NCBI RefSeq assembly: GCF_030272615.1
Contig: NC_081411.1
Span: 209,280,244 to 209,344,243 of the forward strand
DNA from: Cryptomeria japonica
Taxonomy: Eukaryota; Streptophyta; Pinopsida; Cupressales; Cupressaceae
Length of the DNA: 64,000 nt
Direction of reading: 5' to 3'
Shown: positions 48,437 through 61,186 of the stretch, one piece after another
How positions within the stretch are numbered: position 1 is the stretch's first letter
Layout of the letters: every line of letters starts with the position of its first letter
The notes under the pieces: model-generated
Seen by the model: the letters and a program-made list of their open reading frames with translations, nothing else
The model's database searches: none
What the model was told of the DNA's origin: nothing
Program-made: the position numbers and the translations under genes

Positions 48437-48890
48437 TGTTGGTGTAAATAAATATTCATTTTGGATATTATTACACTTTACTTAAGTTAACTTAGGATAA
48501 TGCATCTCTTCGTAGTTTGGATTTGAGACACTTAGGGAAGTGTGCACATAGGAATAGAGCTTGTAGGAGAAATTCCACCTTTTGTGGTCTTATTTTGCTG
48601 TTACACTCTACATTCGGTGGGTCATCCACCTCTTGTGGAATATTATATTATTTCTCCTACCTACCCCCTAGTATTTCTTACCTACCCTTGTTTCTCATTG
48701 AGCCACATGTCATAATTGTGTGCTCATACATCCATATGGCCTTGCCTATATAAGCAGGCCTATACTCATTGTATTGGTTAATCCAGTTGATCATTTTGCA
48801 TATTGATGAGAATACAGTTTTGTTCTTGTCATTCTATTGTCTCTCTTTTTATGCTTTTCATTGTGCCCTTGATCTTGGCAAAATCCTACA
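48437..48890 (+). mobile_element. Solo LTR, type B, with GATAT target duplication
   Basis: 454 bases from TGTTGGTGTAAATAAAT to AAATCCTACA, flanked by GATAT at 48432..48436 and 48891..48895. It aligns with 26967..27416. No primer site or internal sequence follows, so the element was removed by LTR-LTR recombination. Confidence 0.9.
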
Positions 48891-48979
48891 GATATAAGCA
48901 TTATATTACCAACTAGCTATAAAGACAGTCTATATATATATATATATATCTGTGTGTGTGTTACAAGATAAATCTTTGA

Positions 48980-50180
48980 CCTAAGCTTATGGTTAGGGTT
49001 TAACTAGTTTATATATTAAAGAAAAATTTAAATACAAATGTAGCCATTTCAAAGTATTATTCATATTTTATTGTAATTTTAATCTTAACGAGATAGCAAT
49101 CATAACATAGTTTTTATTTTGGAATTTTTTGAGTTTTCAGTTGAACCCTAAATCATAGTTGAAATTGAGTGATTTGTAAGCTTAATTGAGGTCCTTTTCT
49201 GAGCCCTAACATAAGTTGAACCCTAATCATATTTGAACTTGAATAATTGGTAACATTAATTGAGGTCTAAATTGAACTTAAAAATGGAATGAAATTAGGC
49301 TTGCGATTTAGTTTGATGATACATTCAAGGTTGAATTTATGGAATTTTCTTTAGTTTGAGGGTTTAGTTTGATCAAGTGTTAAGGTTAGGGTTCATTTTG
49401 GCTTAATGTTTAATTAAGTTTAGGTGTTGGGCTAAATATGGTTTAGGGTTATGTTTCCAGTCGATCTAGCCTTGCTTTATCATTTAACTTTGTTAAGGTT
49501 TATAATTTGATAGTTTTGTAGTGGAATTGTTATTATTAGCTATCAAGTTAGAGTTAGGGTTGGTATTAAAGGAGTAAACATGATTTGGTAATGGTTACAA
49601 ATAGGGTTTACTATTCAATTATGGTTAGGTTAAGTGTTATATTTGTTTTAATGTTTAATTACGTTTAAGGTTAGTTTTAGGGTTGGACTTAGGGTTATAT
49701 TTTGTTTAGCATTTAATATAGGTTCAAGAAGGATTACAATTAAATTAGGATTAGGATTATTGTTAAGATCATGGATGGATTAGGGTTTACACTCAATTTG
49801 ATTTATTTTATATTTTGTTTTAATGTTCTATTAGTCTTAAGGTTATGGTTTAATTTTATTAAGTTTTAATGTTAAATTTTGAATTTGGTCAAAAGTTAGT
49901 GTTCAATTTGATTTATTGTTAATGCTAGGGTAAAATTTTGTTTAGTAATATGGTTTAATTACATTAAATGTTCATTTATGAGTAGAGTTCATTTTGGTTT
50001 GGTATTCATCTAGGATTACGGTTGAATCTAATTTAGGTTTCAATTAAGAATAGGGTTAGAGTTAAAATTTAATTTAGTTTAGGCTTATAACTCAATGTTG
50101 TTTAGTGTTACCATTATAATTCAGTGAATTTTAGGGTTTGGATTCAATTTTCTATAGTGTAAGGGTTAGGGTTAAATTTA
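48980..50180. repeat. Degenerate TTAGGGTT-rich tract
   Basis: Over about 1.2 kb the text repeats imperfect units built on GGTTAGGGTTTA/AATTTGGTTTA, with TTAGGGTT or TAGGGTT roughly every 30-80 bases and occasional complementary CCCTAA near 49145..49225. No fixed period is visible by eye. It may be a decayed satellite or simple-sequence tract. Confidence 0.55.
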
Positions 50181-50454
50181 GTCAAAAGGTATTGGGAAAA
50201 ATATTTATGATGAAAAAAAGTTGGTAAAAGCTTATTGGTAGGTTTAATGGGTGGAAGTCGCAACACATTGACATTTGTCATTATAAGCATTATACTATGT
50301 AAAGTTTTAAAAATAGGTTTTAATTCTCTTCTAAATATTGATGATAAAGGGGCCACACGTGGTATTGTGGTTGCCACTTGTTTATCAATGAGATTGGACA
50401 AGTTATCATTGACCTTGAATAAATATTTGTTTTATTTTTTAAACTTTTGGAATG

Positions 50455-51721
50455 TTTCTTAAACGCTCTCATTCTTATCAACTAGTGTCATTGAAGAAGA
50501 GGATTCAAAATGGTTCATTTGAAGCTAATAGTTATGAAGCACTACACACAATTGCGTGAAAGATAAAAATTCATAAAATAAAAGCTTTCCTTTAATATCA
50601 TTTTGTAAACTAGTAATTAAAATTCTTTGAACATCGCTATAGGACATAGAATAAGAAATTTTTGAATGAAAATGTTAATATCTACCAATGAAACTAGTAA
50701 CTTTTTTTTTAACTCCTTAATAATGAATCAAATTAGTTAAAGTAATTTAAGACCTATATTATTTCAAAATTGTTGAATGGATGCATTAGCCAATTGTTGA
50801 AAATAAGTCATAGAATAAAGAGGCAAAGAGAAATGCCATTGAAAATATTTATCTCTAAAAGTGTGAGTCACTGATTATGCCATATGTCTATGACCTCGAT
50901 AGAAATCACTACACAAGTTTTCAAATATTTTCACATGAGTCAAGTGGTCACCTTTTCCATAACTCCAATTGTGGAATTTCCACATTCTCATGAGTAATGA
51001 CATGAATCGCATCATTCAATACTATCTATCTAGGTCATACGTGAGGACATTGAACTTAGATTGGATAAAGAAGGCAATTGTTGTTGTAAGGATGACAAAC
51101 TTTGAGCTAGATTATTTATAGTGTCTTTAGTGGATGAGTTTGAGTTTTGAATGTTAGATTGAGATGGATGTATAATATTGTGATAGGTAGGTGGAGGTTG
51201 AGAATAAGGAGGTGGAACATTATGGTCTGTTTGTAAAGGAGATGTTTGGGATAAACAAATGAAAGACTAATAGAAGGAGGTATCTAGGAGTATTGATTAA
51301 TACAATTGCCCCCATGACTAAAATGTATAGAATTAGCATTTTGTGTAGATGTAGTCATGATAGAAGATGTAGATGTAGGCACATTAGTCAAGGATTTAAG
51401 CATATGAATAAAATGTTCAACTTGATTTGTATAATTAGAGTAGCCAAGAGCTTTAGAATAACCTTTTATTGGTATAAATTGGTATCAACAATATGAGCAA
51501 TGCCACACAACACTTATACACCAATTTTCACTTTGGCCCATTCTCCTTGAGCCTTGAATCAAGGGGATTTCCTCACTATTCAGGTATTCTCGACCCATCC
51601 ATTGTTGAAGCTTATCCAACTCATGGTTAAGATTCCCTAATTGGTCAATAGTAAATCCAAATAATGAGTCATCCTCATCATAATAAATGAGAGGGGAATT
51701 GTTCTCCATAATTTTAGGCAT
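50455..51721 (-). pseudogene. Decayed retrotransposon gag (gypsy-like)
   Basis: On the minus strand an opening frame (51721..51485, MPKIMENNSPLIYYDEDDSL...) is followed, past stops, by a Ser/Gln-rich stretch (QPPPTYHNIIHPSQSNIQN near 51190). A gag-core-like pattern comes next: GDHLTHVKIFENLC, HMAQ, FQWHFSLPLYSM, FQQLA. Nine or more stops break it. The pattern fits the Retrotrans_gag family, but I find no zinc knuckle or pol and no LTR ends. Confidence 0.45.
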
Positions 51722-52279
51722 GTCTTGTGTAGGGAATTAAGATTCACCCAAGTTCCCATGGAATAGGTTATTTAACACAAGATCACACCCATTAGTAATT
51801 AACTTTCGAAAGCCCTAATTCAATAAATTCTTTTTAGCAAGATGTTGGATGTAGGTGAAATCATAACAAAACTCATACATGAAGATGGAAAAGCTAAGTG
51901 AATAGATTTGTACTCACAATAACTCTTATGTAATTGAATATATAAGTAAAACACATGATTAAGAAAAGCGATTTCCTAATATAATGATTGATTAACCAAT
52001 GAAATGCAATAAATAAATGATAGATATGAAAAATTAATTCCTCTAAATCTAAAAGTAACATCCAATAACAATCAAATCTCAGTATACAAAGTAGAATTTA
52101 TGCACCCACAAGTTAATTTTTAACAAAATATCTAGGATATTAATGACATTGTAAAACAAAATTTCTTCGCAACTTCCATGGCGGGTCCCTAACTCCCCTC
52201 GCATTTTTTGAGCTTGTTCCCCTATTCCCTTATTTCTTTGTGTCCTTTCCCTCCTCGGGGGCTGTAGAGTGTAACGCCT

Positions 52280-53823
52280 ATGGTTGGGAAAGGGACCCAT
52301 TTGGGTCTCCTTTCTCACGGCCCATGTCCCGATTCCTCTTTCCTTGAAGACCCTTTGGTGGTAGATTCATCTTGTCGCATCCCTTCTCCACAGTACCGTT
52401 ATGATACTTTTGCAGAACTAGAATCAAGGACTTATGCAAATAAACTTAAAGTTGAAAGCTCTACAAAAATGAATGTTCTAGAAGGTATATCCCCCTTGAA
52501 AAAATGTGTTGTTAGTAAGAATAAAGATGAATTCCCTGATGTTTTGGTCAACACAACTATTTTTGAACTAATCTTATCCTTGGTGGGTAAGTTTATGGCT
52601 TTTTGTCCAGCTCTTGACTTGGTGAAAAAATGGGTATCCTCTAACTGGAAGTTGAAAGCGAATGTTTGTTCTATTGCCATGGCCAATGGAATTTTTCTCT
52701 TCAGCTTCATAAATCAAGTCGATCTGGCTCATGTCCTCATGGAGGGACCCTAGGTTTTTGGCTCTTGAAACTACCTCTCGCTATGAAAATGGAAACCAAA
52801 CTTTGACCCATCCTTGGAGATTGGCGCTATAGCTCCAACTTGGATTCTCTATCGAGTCTCCCTTTGGAGTTTTGGAGCGTTGAGATTATTAAAGGAATTA
52901 TAAACTTGTTTGGTATGTACCTTGCTATTGATAGTGTACCATAGAGTAAATCCAGGCTTCTGTTTTCCCATATATGTGTTCATGTTACTATTAATATGGT
53001 GTTACCAACCAATATTACGTTGCAGTCCAGACTTAGGTCTTGGGTGCAACATATTAAATATGAGAATGTGAAATCATTTTGCCAAAGTTGCGAAATATAT
53101 GGACATCTAAGTTTAGCATGTAAAATAAATCCAATAAAGAAATTAAAAATATCTTCCAACTCTGTGAAGGCTCTTCGAAGAGAGAATAAAAATAAGAAGG
53201 ATTCAACTACTTCTAACGATGTCCCAAAAGATGACCCATCCCTGGTTGACGTTCTTCTAAATGTTGAAGCCCCCTATCATGAGGAGATTATTTTTAATCT
53301 TCACAATGACAAGATAAAGAATGTGGATGATCTCTCTACTTCTACCTCTGGCTCTAAGATGACTTTGATGGTTCCATATCTTCAGCTTACCTCTGAAGTT
53401 ACTAGGAGTTCAATCTCCCCAAGTGCCAAGGAGTTTGTTATTGACTTAAATCAACTGGAAAACAATGATCAAAGGAACAAAGAAAAAAATAATAAAGATG
53501 GAAAGAAAAAGTAAAATATACAAAAAGAAAATGTTCCTCCAATCTTACTGACTATATGTTCAGGGGCTGGGAATACTTTGATGGTAACTCCCAAGAAAAT
53601 GATAAATGGTGGCTTTGGTAACCTAAAAGAAAATATACATATGCTAGGCTTTTCTGGTACTCCACCACCAACAAAGTCAAAGTATTGCTCTGAAGAGGAT
53701 GAGATAGAAGATGAGGGATGGGAACAAGTGCCCACCAAGAAGAAGAAGAAGAAAGCTGATGTGGGGGGTAACATTAACTATGGTCAACCCTCTAATAAGG
53801 ACTCTAGACAGAAGGCAATGTAA
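52280..53823 (+). pseudogene. L1 LINE ORF1 (DUF4283-like, zinc knuckle)
   Basis: From ATG 52280 the frame encodes a linker and then a DUF4283-like domain (LVGKFMAFCPALDLVKKWVSSNWKLK, then FINQVDLAHVLMEGP) up to TAG 52751..52753. Recognisable text continues past further stops. A second open block, 52996..53514, has CQSCEIYGHLSLAC, a CX2CX4HX4C knuckle, then a Lys-rich and Ser-rich tail. A third, 53578..53823, is acidic then Lys-rich (EEDEIEDEGW, KKKKKK). It would bind the element RNA. Non-functional because of the early stop and frame changes. Confidence 0.75.
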
Positions 53824-53945
53824 CAAGAGGTAGCTATAGGTAAGCAAACAACCTTGGATGGAGTCTGACATAACAAGAAAAAGAGAAACTAATCCCAATT
53901 TGATGGGATTCACCCCTATTTAGGGCTTCTAACATCTATATTTCC

Positions 53946-55547
53946 ATGATTATTATCTCCTAGAATGCGAGGGGCCTTAATAGCCCCATAAAACAACATA
54001 TGCTCAAATGTCTTTTGTTTGAATAGAAGGTGGATATCCTTATGATTCAGGAGACTAAGATGAATAAAGAGAGTTTTCAGAGAGTTATAAACTCTTTCTA
54101 GCCCTCGACCTATTTCTTGAATAGTGACTCTTTGGGTGCCTCAAGGGGGAGTGGCTACCGTTTGGAACCCCAATCTTTTGGAAGGCATCTTGGTCTCTTT
54201 TGACATGAATTCTCTCATTGTCAAAATTAATAACATCAAGTCTAATTTGCAATTGAACTTGGTTAATTTCTATGCTTCTAATGTTTGTAGTATTAGGGCC
54301 CAATTATGGAGATCCGTAAATACCCAAATTGATATTGGATGTGATGACTTATGGATGATTGTTGGAGATCTCAATTCTCCTCTCTATCCCTTAGAAAGCT
54401 AGTGGTAATGAAGGTTTTTCGGATAGTATGAGTGAACTGGCTGCTGATTTCATAGGCTCCTCTAGTCTCCTGGATATACCTCTTAGTGGTTCTAAATTTA
54501 CCTAAACTAATCGAAGACGTGGAGATCGTCTTATTTAGGTAAAGCTTGACAGATTCTTGATTTCTTCAAATTGGAGTTGCCTAGACTCTTTCTACCTCAC
54601 TTCTTCTCCCCCCTCAAGATCTTCTCCTCCATCGAGATTTGATCATAATGCTATCACCCTAATAATAGATGAACTACATATTAGAAAGCCCTACCCATTT
54701 AGGTATGAAATGATGTGGGCTCAACATAAAGAATTTAGAGGATTGGTTGAAGAATGGTGGAATACTCCTATTGTGGACACACCCATGTTTAACATTACCC
54801 AAAAGATAAAGATTCTCAAAGAAAAGGTTAAGGTCCTGGAATATATATTCTTTTGATAATATCTTTGAGGAGAAGAAGACCTTAATTAGTGATCTACAAG
54901 TTATGCAATCTAAAATGAAAGAACAACAGGATTTAGAAGAAATTTCTACGGAGGAATTGGATATCAGAAATAAGTGGCTTAGACTCAACAAAAAAGAAGA
55001 AGATTTTTAGAAACAAAAGTTGAGTATCTAATGGCTCTTGGATGGGGATAGAAAAATGAAGTTTATTCATCAATCAACTCTGGAACATAGAAGCAGAAAT
55101 AAAATTAGATATCTTATAAGAGAGGATGGATCCAAGGTGGATGATGACAAGGAGATGGTAAAGCTCTTCATTTATTTAAAAAAAAAACATAAGATTCCTA
55201 TGACCTAAGGGATGAATTAGGATATGAGAAATATGCTGGAAATTATACCTAAAGCTATTGAGGATTCAAATCTCATGGGCCTTAACAAAAGAATTTCTAT
55301 GCAGGAGGTCAAGACTGCTCTATTATCCTTCTCTCCTAACAAGGCCCTGGGCTCGGATGGCTTCCATCCTACTTTCTTTCAAGACTTCTAGGATATTATC
55401 AGGAATGACCTATTTAATATTGTTAGAGAATTCTACAGATCAGGTAATCTCCTTAAAAAAATTAATGCCACCTTTGTTTCTCTTATTTAAAAGAATGGCA
55501 ATGCTATTTCAACCAAATATTTCAGATCTATTAGTTTATGTAATACT
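53946..55547 (+). pseudogene. L1 LINE ORF2, 5' part: endonuclease and start of RT
   Basis: The start codon at 53946 leads into NARGLN, with a TAG where Trp is expected just before it. MIQETKM follows, the Q-E-T-K motif of apurinic-type endonuclease, then MIVGDLNSPL (about 54355). 54557..54856 resembles the end of the endonuclease (S-D-H-like RFDHNAI). The pre-RT segment then reads LLDGDRKMKFIHQSTLEHRSRNKI and PNKALGSDGFHPTFFQDF, the start of RT. It is cut at 55547 by an LTR element and continues at 62295. Several stops and frame changes. Confidence 0.8.
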
Positions 55548-56631
55548 TGTTAGGAACTGGAAGGACAACTGAGACAAGGGGTGAATCAGTTGTTAATGAA
55601 TTTCAAACCAATTATAAATTAATTCAATTTGATACTTAATACCGGTAAACCGAACTTAATGTCGGTTAACAAATTATCAGTTAATATCAATACTGGTGAA
55701 ACTTAATTCATGAAACAGAAAGAGAAACAACATCCACAACACATAACACAAATAATTTTGATGTGGAAACTTTGTAAGGGGAAAAACCATGGTGAGAAAT
55801 CTTACTCACAATCAGATGATACTACTGCAGATAGTATGTGTATACAAATGGGGTCTCCACATGCACAAAAGCCAATCGCCTAGAGCACACTACGCAAATG
55901 GGAGTTGCAATGACTACAATAGGATGGTTAAATCCTAGAATAATGTACTGCTCAAAATAGCATGTCCAATGCTAGATTTAGCACCGGTTAAGCTCTGATA
56001 AACACCTTCAAACCTTCCTTGAACCTTTTCTATGGTCTGCTCATATGATCTTCAATATTTGCACATACCATAACCACACTTCCACACTTGATCTCACAAA
56101 TAAGATCTTAAATTTATACAAAACCTAAGACCAAATGCGTAGATCATCTTACTAAGAATATTACAATTAAATCAATTACAAATAAGTCTTGATACGATAC
56201 AACATGTCAACTCAATACGTTTACAAAAATATCCAATCAATAAATTATCTCTATAACATGTCGTGCTGATCTGGAGTAGAGAACGTATAGCGGTCCATAA
56301 CCTAGACCAATCTGCCAGTAACAACAAATATGTCAACCCGATTAGACCAATAACCAAAACACCAAAATCAAGTATCAAAATAATATCTTTGACATAATCA
56401 AGTGATTCTCAGATGATAAAAAAACATTATCAGTGCCGATGAACCATATAACATGTCGGTGAGCATATACCAGTGACTATGCATAAGTCACTGTCCTTGC
56501 TGGTGAACACAATGTGTTGGTTCAATAGTAAACCAATATAGCCATAGTGCCAAATCAACAATGTAGATCTCCAGAAGGATAAGTGTTGACATTAATGACA
56601 AAATAAATGCAACACATCCATAATACCAACA
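55548..56631 (-). repeat. 3' LTR of the Copia element in the LINE
   Basis: 1084 bases; pairs with 61187..62289. Its outer end sits against ATACT. Confidence 0.9.
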
Positions 56632-56643
56632 ATCTCCCCCTTT
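56632..56643 (-). other. Polypurine tract
   Basis: On the minus strand AAAGGGGGAGAT directly precedes the 3' LTR. Confidence 0.8.
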
Positions 56644-56999
56644 GGCATTGATGGAAACACTATATGGAAAAACATCTAAGTGCCAAAACAGAATTCCAAA
56701 AACCAAAAACCAACAATCTCCAAAATAGATCAATACTAGAAATCAAAACCAAAATACAAAGGGTATATATCTCTCCCCCAATGAATAGTATCTCTCCCTT
56801 AAAGAATAATATTTTTCCATAGATCTCTCTCCCCCTTTGACATAAAATACCAAAGCAGTGAAAAAGAAATACTAGAACATACAACCAATTACTGCCCCTG
56901 AGAAGTAGCTCCCCTCCATCAAAGCCGAAACCAATTGTTTGGAACCAGAAAAATATTTCTCTATTAGTTTCTGCCAGTTTGATGTCAATCTTCAATCAT

Positions 57000-59900
57000 C
57001 TAAGTCTCTGTCGGTGAGGGTATTACTCCAAGCTTCTCTCTGAGATATTCAAAGGTTTCCTTGGGCAAAGTATTTGTAAAGATATCTACAATCTGCTCTT
57101 TAGTATTCACATAAACCAATCTTACTTCTTTTGCTTCAATATTCTCTTTCGTAAAATTATATTTGATAGAAACATGCTTAGTCTTAGAGTGAAATACCAG
57201 ATTCTTTGATATATCAATTGTTGCTGAATTATCACAATAAATGATTATCGGTTCTTTTCATTTTACCTTTATGTCCTTCAACATTTTCTTAATCCATAAT
57301 ACCTGAGTACAATTAGTTGCTACTACAACATATTCTAATTTTGTTGTTGATAATTATGTACAACTCTACTTCTTGCTTATCCATGAAATCAATCTGCTAC
57401 CAAGAACTGTCATCTACATCTCTTGCCAAAATTGCATCGGTGTAGGCACATAAATCAAAATTCTGATTTTTAGGATACCATAAACCAAGATTTGTTGTGC
57501 CTTGTCGATATCGAAAAATCCTTTTTACTGTTGATTCGTGATTTTCTTTAGGATTACTCTGAAATCTTGAAACAATACATACTCCATTCATTATATCAGG
57601 TCTAGTTTGTGTCAAATATAGTAAACCTTCAATCGTAGATTTGTATCTTGTCGGATTAAAAAGAGATGAATCATCATTCAATGTCAATTTATCAGTTGTA
57701 GTCATAGTAGTACTTACCAGTTTAGAGTTTTCCATACCAAATTTCTTCAGTAGTTCTTTCAAGTATTTTGTTTGACATATGAATATAGCTTTATTAGTTT
57801 TTGAAATCTGCAATCCTAAAAAGAATTTTATCTCCCCAATCATAGACATTTTAAATTTTTCCTACATTTTGTTAGCAAAGTCCTTACACAATCCATCTTC
57901 TCCTCCAAAAATGATATCATCAACAAAAAATTCAATAACCAAGATGTCATTATTAGTCACTTTGTAATATAAGTTGTTGTCAGCATTACCTTTAGTGTAA
58001 CCAAGCTTCAAAAGATATTTGTCCAATCTAGCATAGCAAGCTCTATTAGCTTGCTTCAATCCATACAAAACTTTCCTTAATATGCAAACCATATCTTTAA
58101 CATTTGTCAATGAAAATCCATCAAGCTACTCAATGTAAACTTCCCCTTCAAGATCACCATTCAAAAATGCACACTTTACATCCATCTGATATACTTTATA
58201 GTTTTTATGACCTGCAAATGCAAGAAATAATCTAACTGCCTCAATCCTAGCTACCGATGCAAAAGTTTCATTGTAATCAATTCCTTCTTTCTGTGAATAT
58301 CATTTACAAACTAATCTTGATTTGTTCCTGATTACCTTACCATATTCATTATGTTTATTTCTAAATACCCATTTAGTTCCAATTACATTTTTATCTTTAG
58401 GTCGGGGAACTAATGTCCATGTATTGTTCTTTTCAATTTGTTCTAATTCATCTTCCATTGTTTTTGTCCAATATTCATCTTGACATGCTTCAATAATAGA
58501 TGCTGGTTCAAATTGAGAAATTAAACATACCTCTTGATTTTCTAGTCTTCCTCTTGTCATAACACCTTGATACTTATTCCCAATTATCTAATTTTCTGAG
58601 TGATTCGGTCTTACATACTTGGGTTTATTCACATGTTATTGTTCTTCAGTCACTGTGGAATTTTATGGTGATGTCAGTATGAGTGGATCCATATTTTGTA
58701 TCGGTGCAATCTGTATTGGTTCATTTATGATCATCTCAACTGCCAGTTCAGAATCTACAGAATTTAAATTTCCTCTAAAGTGTTAATCTATCTTCACATT
58801 AGCACTTTCAATGATCATCTACAATCTTTTATGAAAACATCTATATGCCTTGATCTTAGATGAATAACCAAGAAATATTCCTTCATCACTGCTAGGATCA
58901 AATTTACCAACATACTCATCTCTCCTAATATAACATTTTCTTCCAAATATTCTGAAGTATTTAAGAGTAGGAGTATTACCAAAGCATATTTCATAAGGGG
59001 TCTTACCGGTTTCACCTTTAATGTGAACTCTGTTTAAAGTGTAAATCGATGTATTCACTGCTTCTCTCTAGCACACATGAGGTAGATTTGCTTCCAATAC
59101 CATGCTTCTAGCTACTTCTAGAATAGTTCTATTCTTCTTTTCCACAATTCCATTTTGTTGAGGTGTCCGGGGTGCTAATAGTTGTCTTTTGATTCCATTC
59201 ACTTCACAAAATATATTAAATTTCTTAGATGTAAATTCTCCTCCTTGATCAAATCTCAAACATTTAATTTTCTTACTTGTTTTATTGTCTACCATTGCCT
59301 TATATAACTTGAATTTTCCAAAAGCCTCTGATTTCTCCCTGAGAAAAGTAACCCAATGCATTCTAGAATAATCATAAATAATTAGCATAAAATATCTATC
59401 TCCCTATAGACTTCTTGTTCTTGCCGGACCACAGAAGTTAGTATGAATTAAATCAGGAACATTATTGGATTTCTCAAAAATACTCTTAAAGGTTTTTCTA
59501 ACTTGCTTTCCCATTTGACATTCCTTACATACCAGATTATGAGGTTTCACAATCTTAGGTAAATCACTTACTGCCTTAGTTGAACTAAACTTTACAATGC
59601 AATCAAAATTTATATGACAGAGTCTCTTATGCCATAACCAACTTTCATTAATATGTGCAATCAAACATCTCTTATCATTGTTGTTCAAATTGAAGATATT
59701 ACCTTTAGTCTGATTACCGGTTGCAATCTCCAATCTAGTTTTGTTCATGATTTTACATTTTCCATTCTTGAATTGTAACTGAAATCCCTTTTCAACAAAT
59801 TGACCAACACTCAAAAGATTATGCTTCAATCCTTCAACATAATAAACATTGTCGGTATTGTGCTTACCATCCACAAATATATTGCCTTTTCCTTTGATTA

Positions 59901-60149
59901 AAGAGGCTTTATCATTGCCAAATATTACTAGACCTCCATTATATTCCTAAAAAGATAAGAATTTGCTTTTATCTCTAATCATATGATATGAACATCCACT
60001 ATCAATGATCCATTCATCTTTTTCCTCAATTTTAGCTGCCAGGGCCTGCTCTACCGATGGGACAGTCAGTGTTGATTGATCTTCTTTTATTGCAACAAAT
60101 GCACATCCATTGTCTATTGGTTCTTCCTCAGAATCATTTGTAACTCCTT
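57000..60149 (-). pseudogene. Copia pol: protease, integrase, RT, RNase H (decayed)
   Basis: One frame, with stops, from the gag region to a TAG at 57000..57002. Blocks in order are the protease motif IDSGCSYHM (about 60000), GAG-pre-integrase (WLWHKRLCHINF, CKECQMGK) and the integrase core (DYSR, FDQGGEF, PQQNGIVEKKNRT). RT follows ([37 protein letters not shown], and FVDDIIFG, the catalytic pair present with Phe in place of Tyr), then RNase H (TRPDI, IIIYCDNSATIDI, KHVSIKYNF). RNase H appears internally damaged around 57250..57400. The family copies and integrates the element. Confidence 0.88.
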
Positions 60150-61129
60150 CATCAGAATAGTAACATGGTTTATCTTTGTTCTTCTTAAATTTGTATCTTT
60201 GATATTCAGGGTTAGGCTTATATGTTCTTTTAGCTTCCTCTCTCGACCTTTCATGTCTATCAGGACATGTAGATGCTATGTGACCAACTTTATTTCAATT
60301 AAAACATTTAAAAAGTGCTTTACCTTCATACTTACTTCCAACTGGACCTTTAGGCATCTTTCTTGCAAATAGTGCTTCAAGTTCTTCTAGTTCTTCATTT
60401 TTCCTCCTGATATCTTCAAGTTCTTTTGCATAAAGTGCTTTCCAATCAGATTTGTCAGATGATGATGATACAGATGATGATGCTTTGAAGGCTAAATTTG
60501 TCTTAACTGTAGAAACACGACCAGATTCCTCAAGTTCAAATGTTGAAAGTTTTCCAACCAAGGTATCTCTAGATACTGATGTATTGGGCATTGTTCTCAA
60601 CTCATTAATAGCAATTACTTTCATTTTGTAAGCCTGTGGCAAAGCTCTTAAAAACTTTAGAAACAATTTCTTCTTCACTTAAGGATCCTACACAACATTG
60701 TATTCCTAAAACAATTTTATTAACTCTTTCCATAAAAGCAGAAATTCTTTCATCTTCTTTTAATTTCAAATTTTCATACCTGACCCGGTAACATTTCGGT
60801 TTTGTAATTTTTACAGTGGTATCTCCTTCATTCAATGTTTCCAATTTAGCCCAAATAGCTTTAGAAGTAGATTGGTCTAATAATCCCATGATTTGCTGAT
60901 CTGATAATGCACTTAGAAGTGCTTCTCTTACTTTGCAATCATTCTCCTAATCCTTACCCAAAGTTGGTGGATTAGGTTGATTTGGAGTAGGACCAACATA
61001 GCCATTCTTTATAACTTCCCATATGTCCCTTCCAATGCAATTCAAATGTGACTACATTCTAATCTTCCATATACCATAGTTAGTTCCATCAAGTTTTAGA
61101 TTGTCCTTCCTGAAAATGTTTGTTGCCAT
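60150..61129 (-). pseudogene. Copia gag (decayed)
   Basis: ATG at 61129 opens MATNIFRKDNLKLDGTNYGIW, the usual Copia gag start, broken by TAG after KIRM. The UBN2-type core (WAKLETLNEG, YENLKLKEDERISAFMERVNKI) runs to about 60605, where the frame changes. The next frame has an acidic coiled-coil-like stretch and a zinc knuckle whose second cysteine codon is replaced by TGA (CFN-stop-NKVGHIASTC, about 60295). Confidence 0.85.
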
Positions 61130-61169
61130 AGGATCTCCTCAAGCTGTTAGGCTTCAACAAAAAGAGGAC

Positions 61170-61186
61170 TTGGCTCTGATACAAAT
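61170..61186 (-). other. Primer-binding site
   Basis: On the minus strand TTTGTATCAGAGCCAAG follows the LTR end after two bases. It matches the Met-tRNA primer site except at the first positions. Confidence 0.7.

Noticed and set aside
49000-50180. True telomere array
   Set aside because: Units are too irregular and spaced too far apart; only the TTAGGG-like core recurs.
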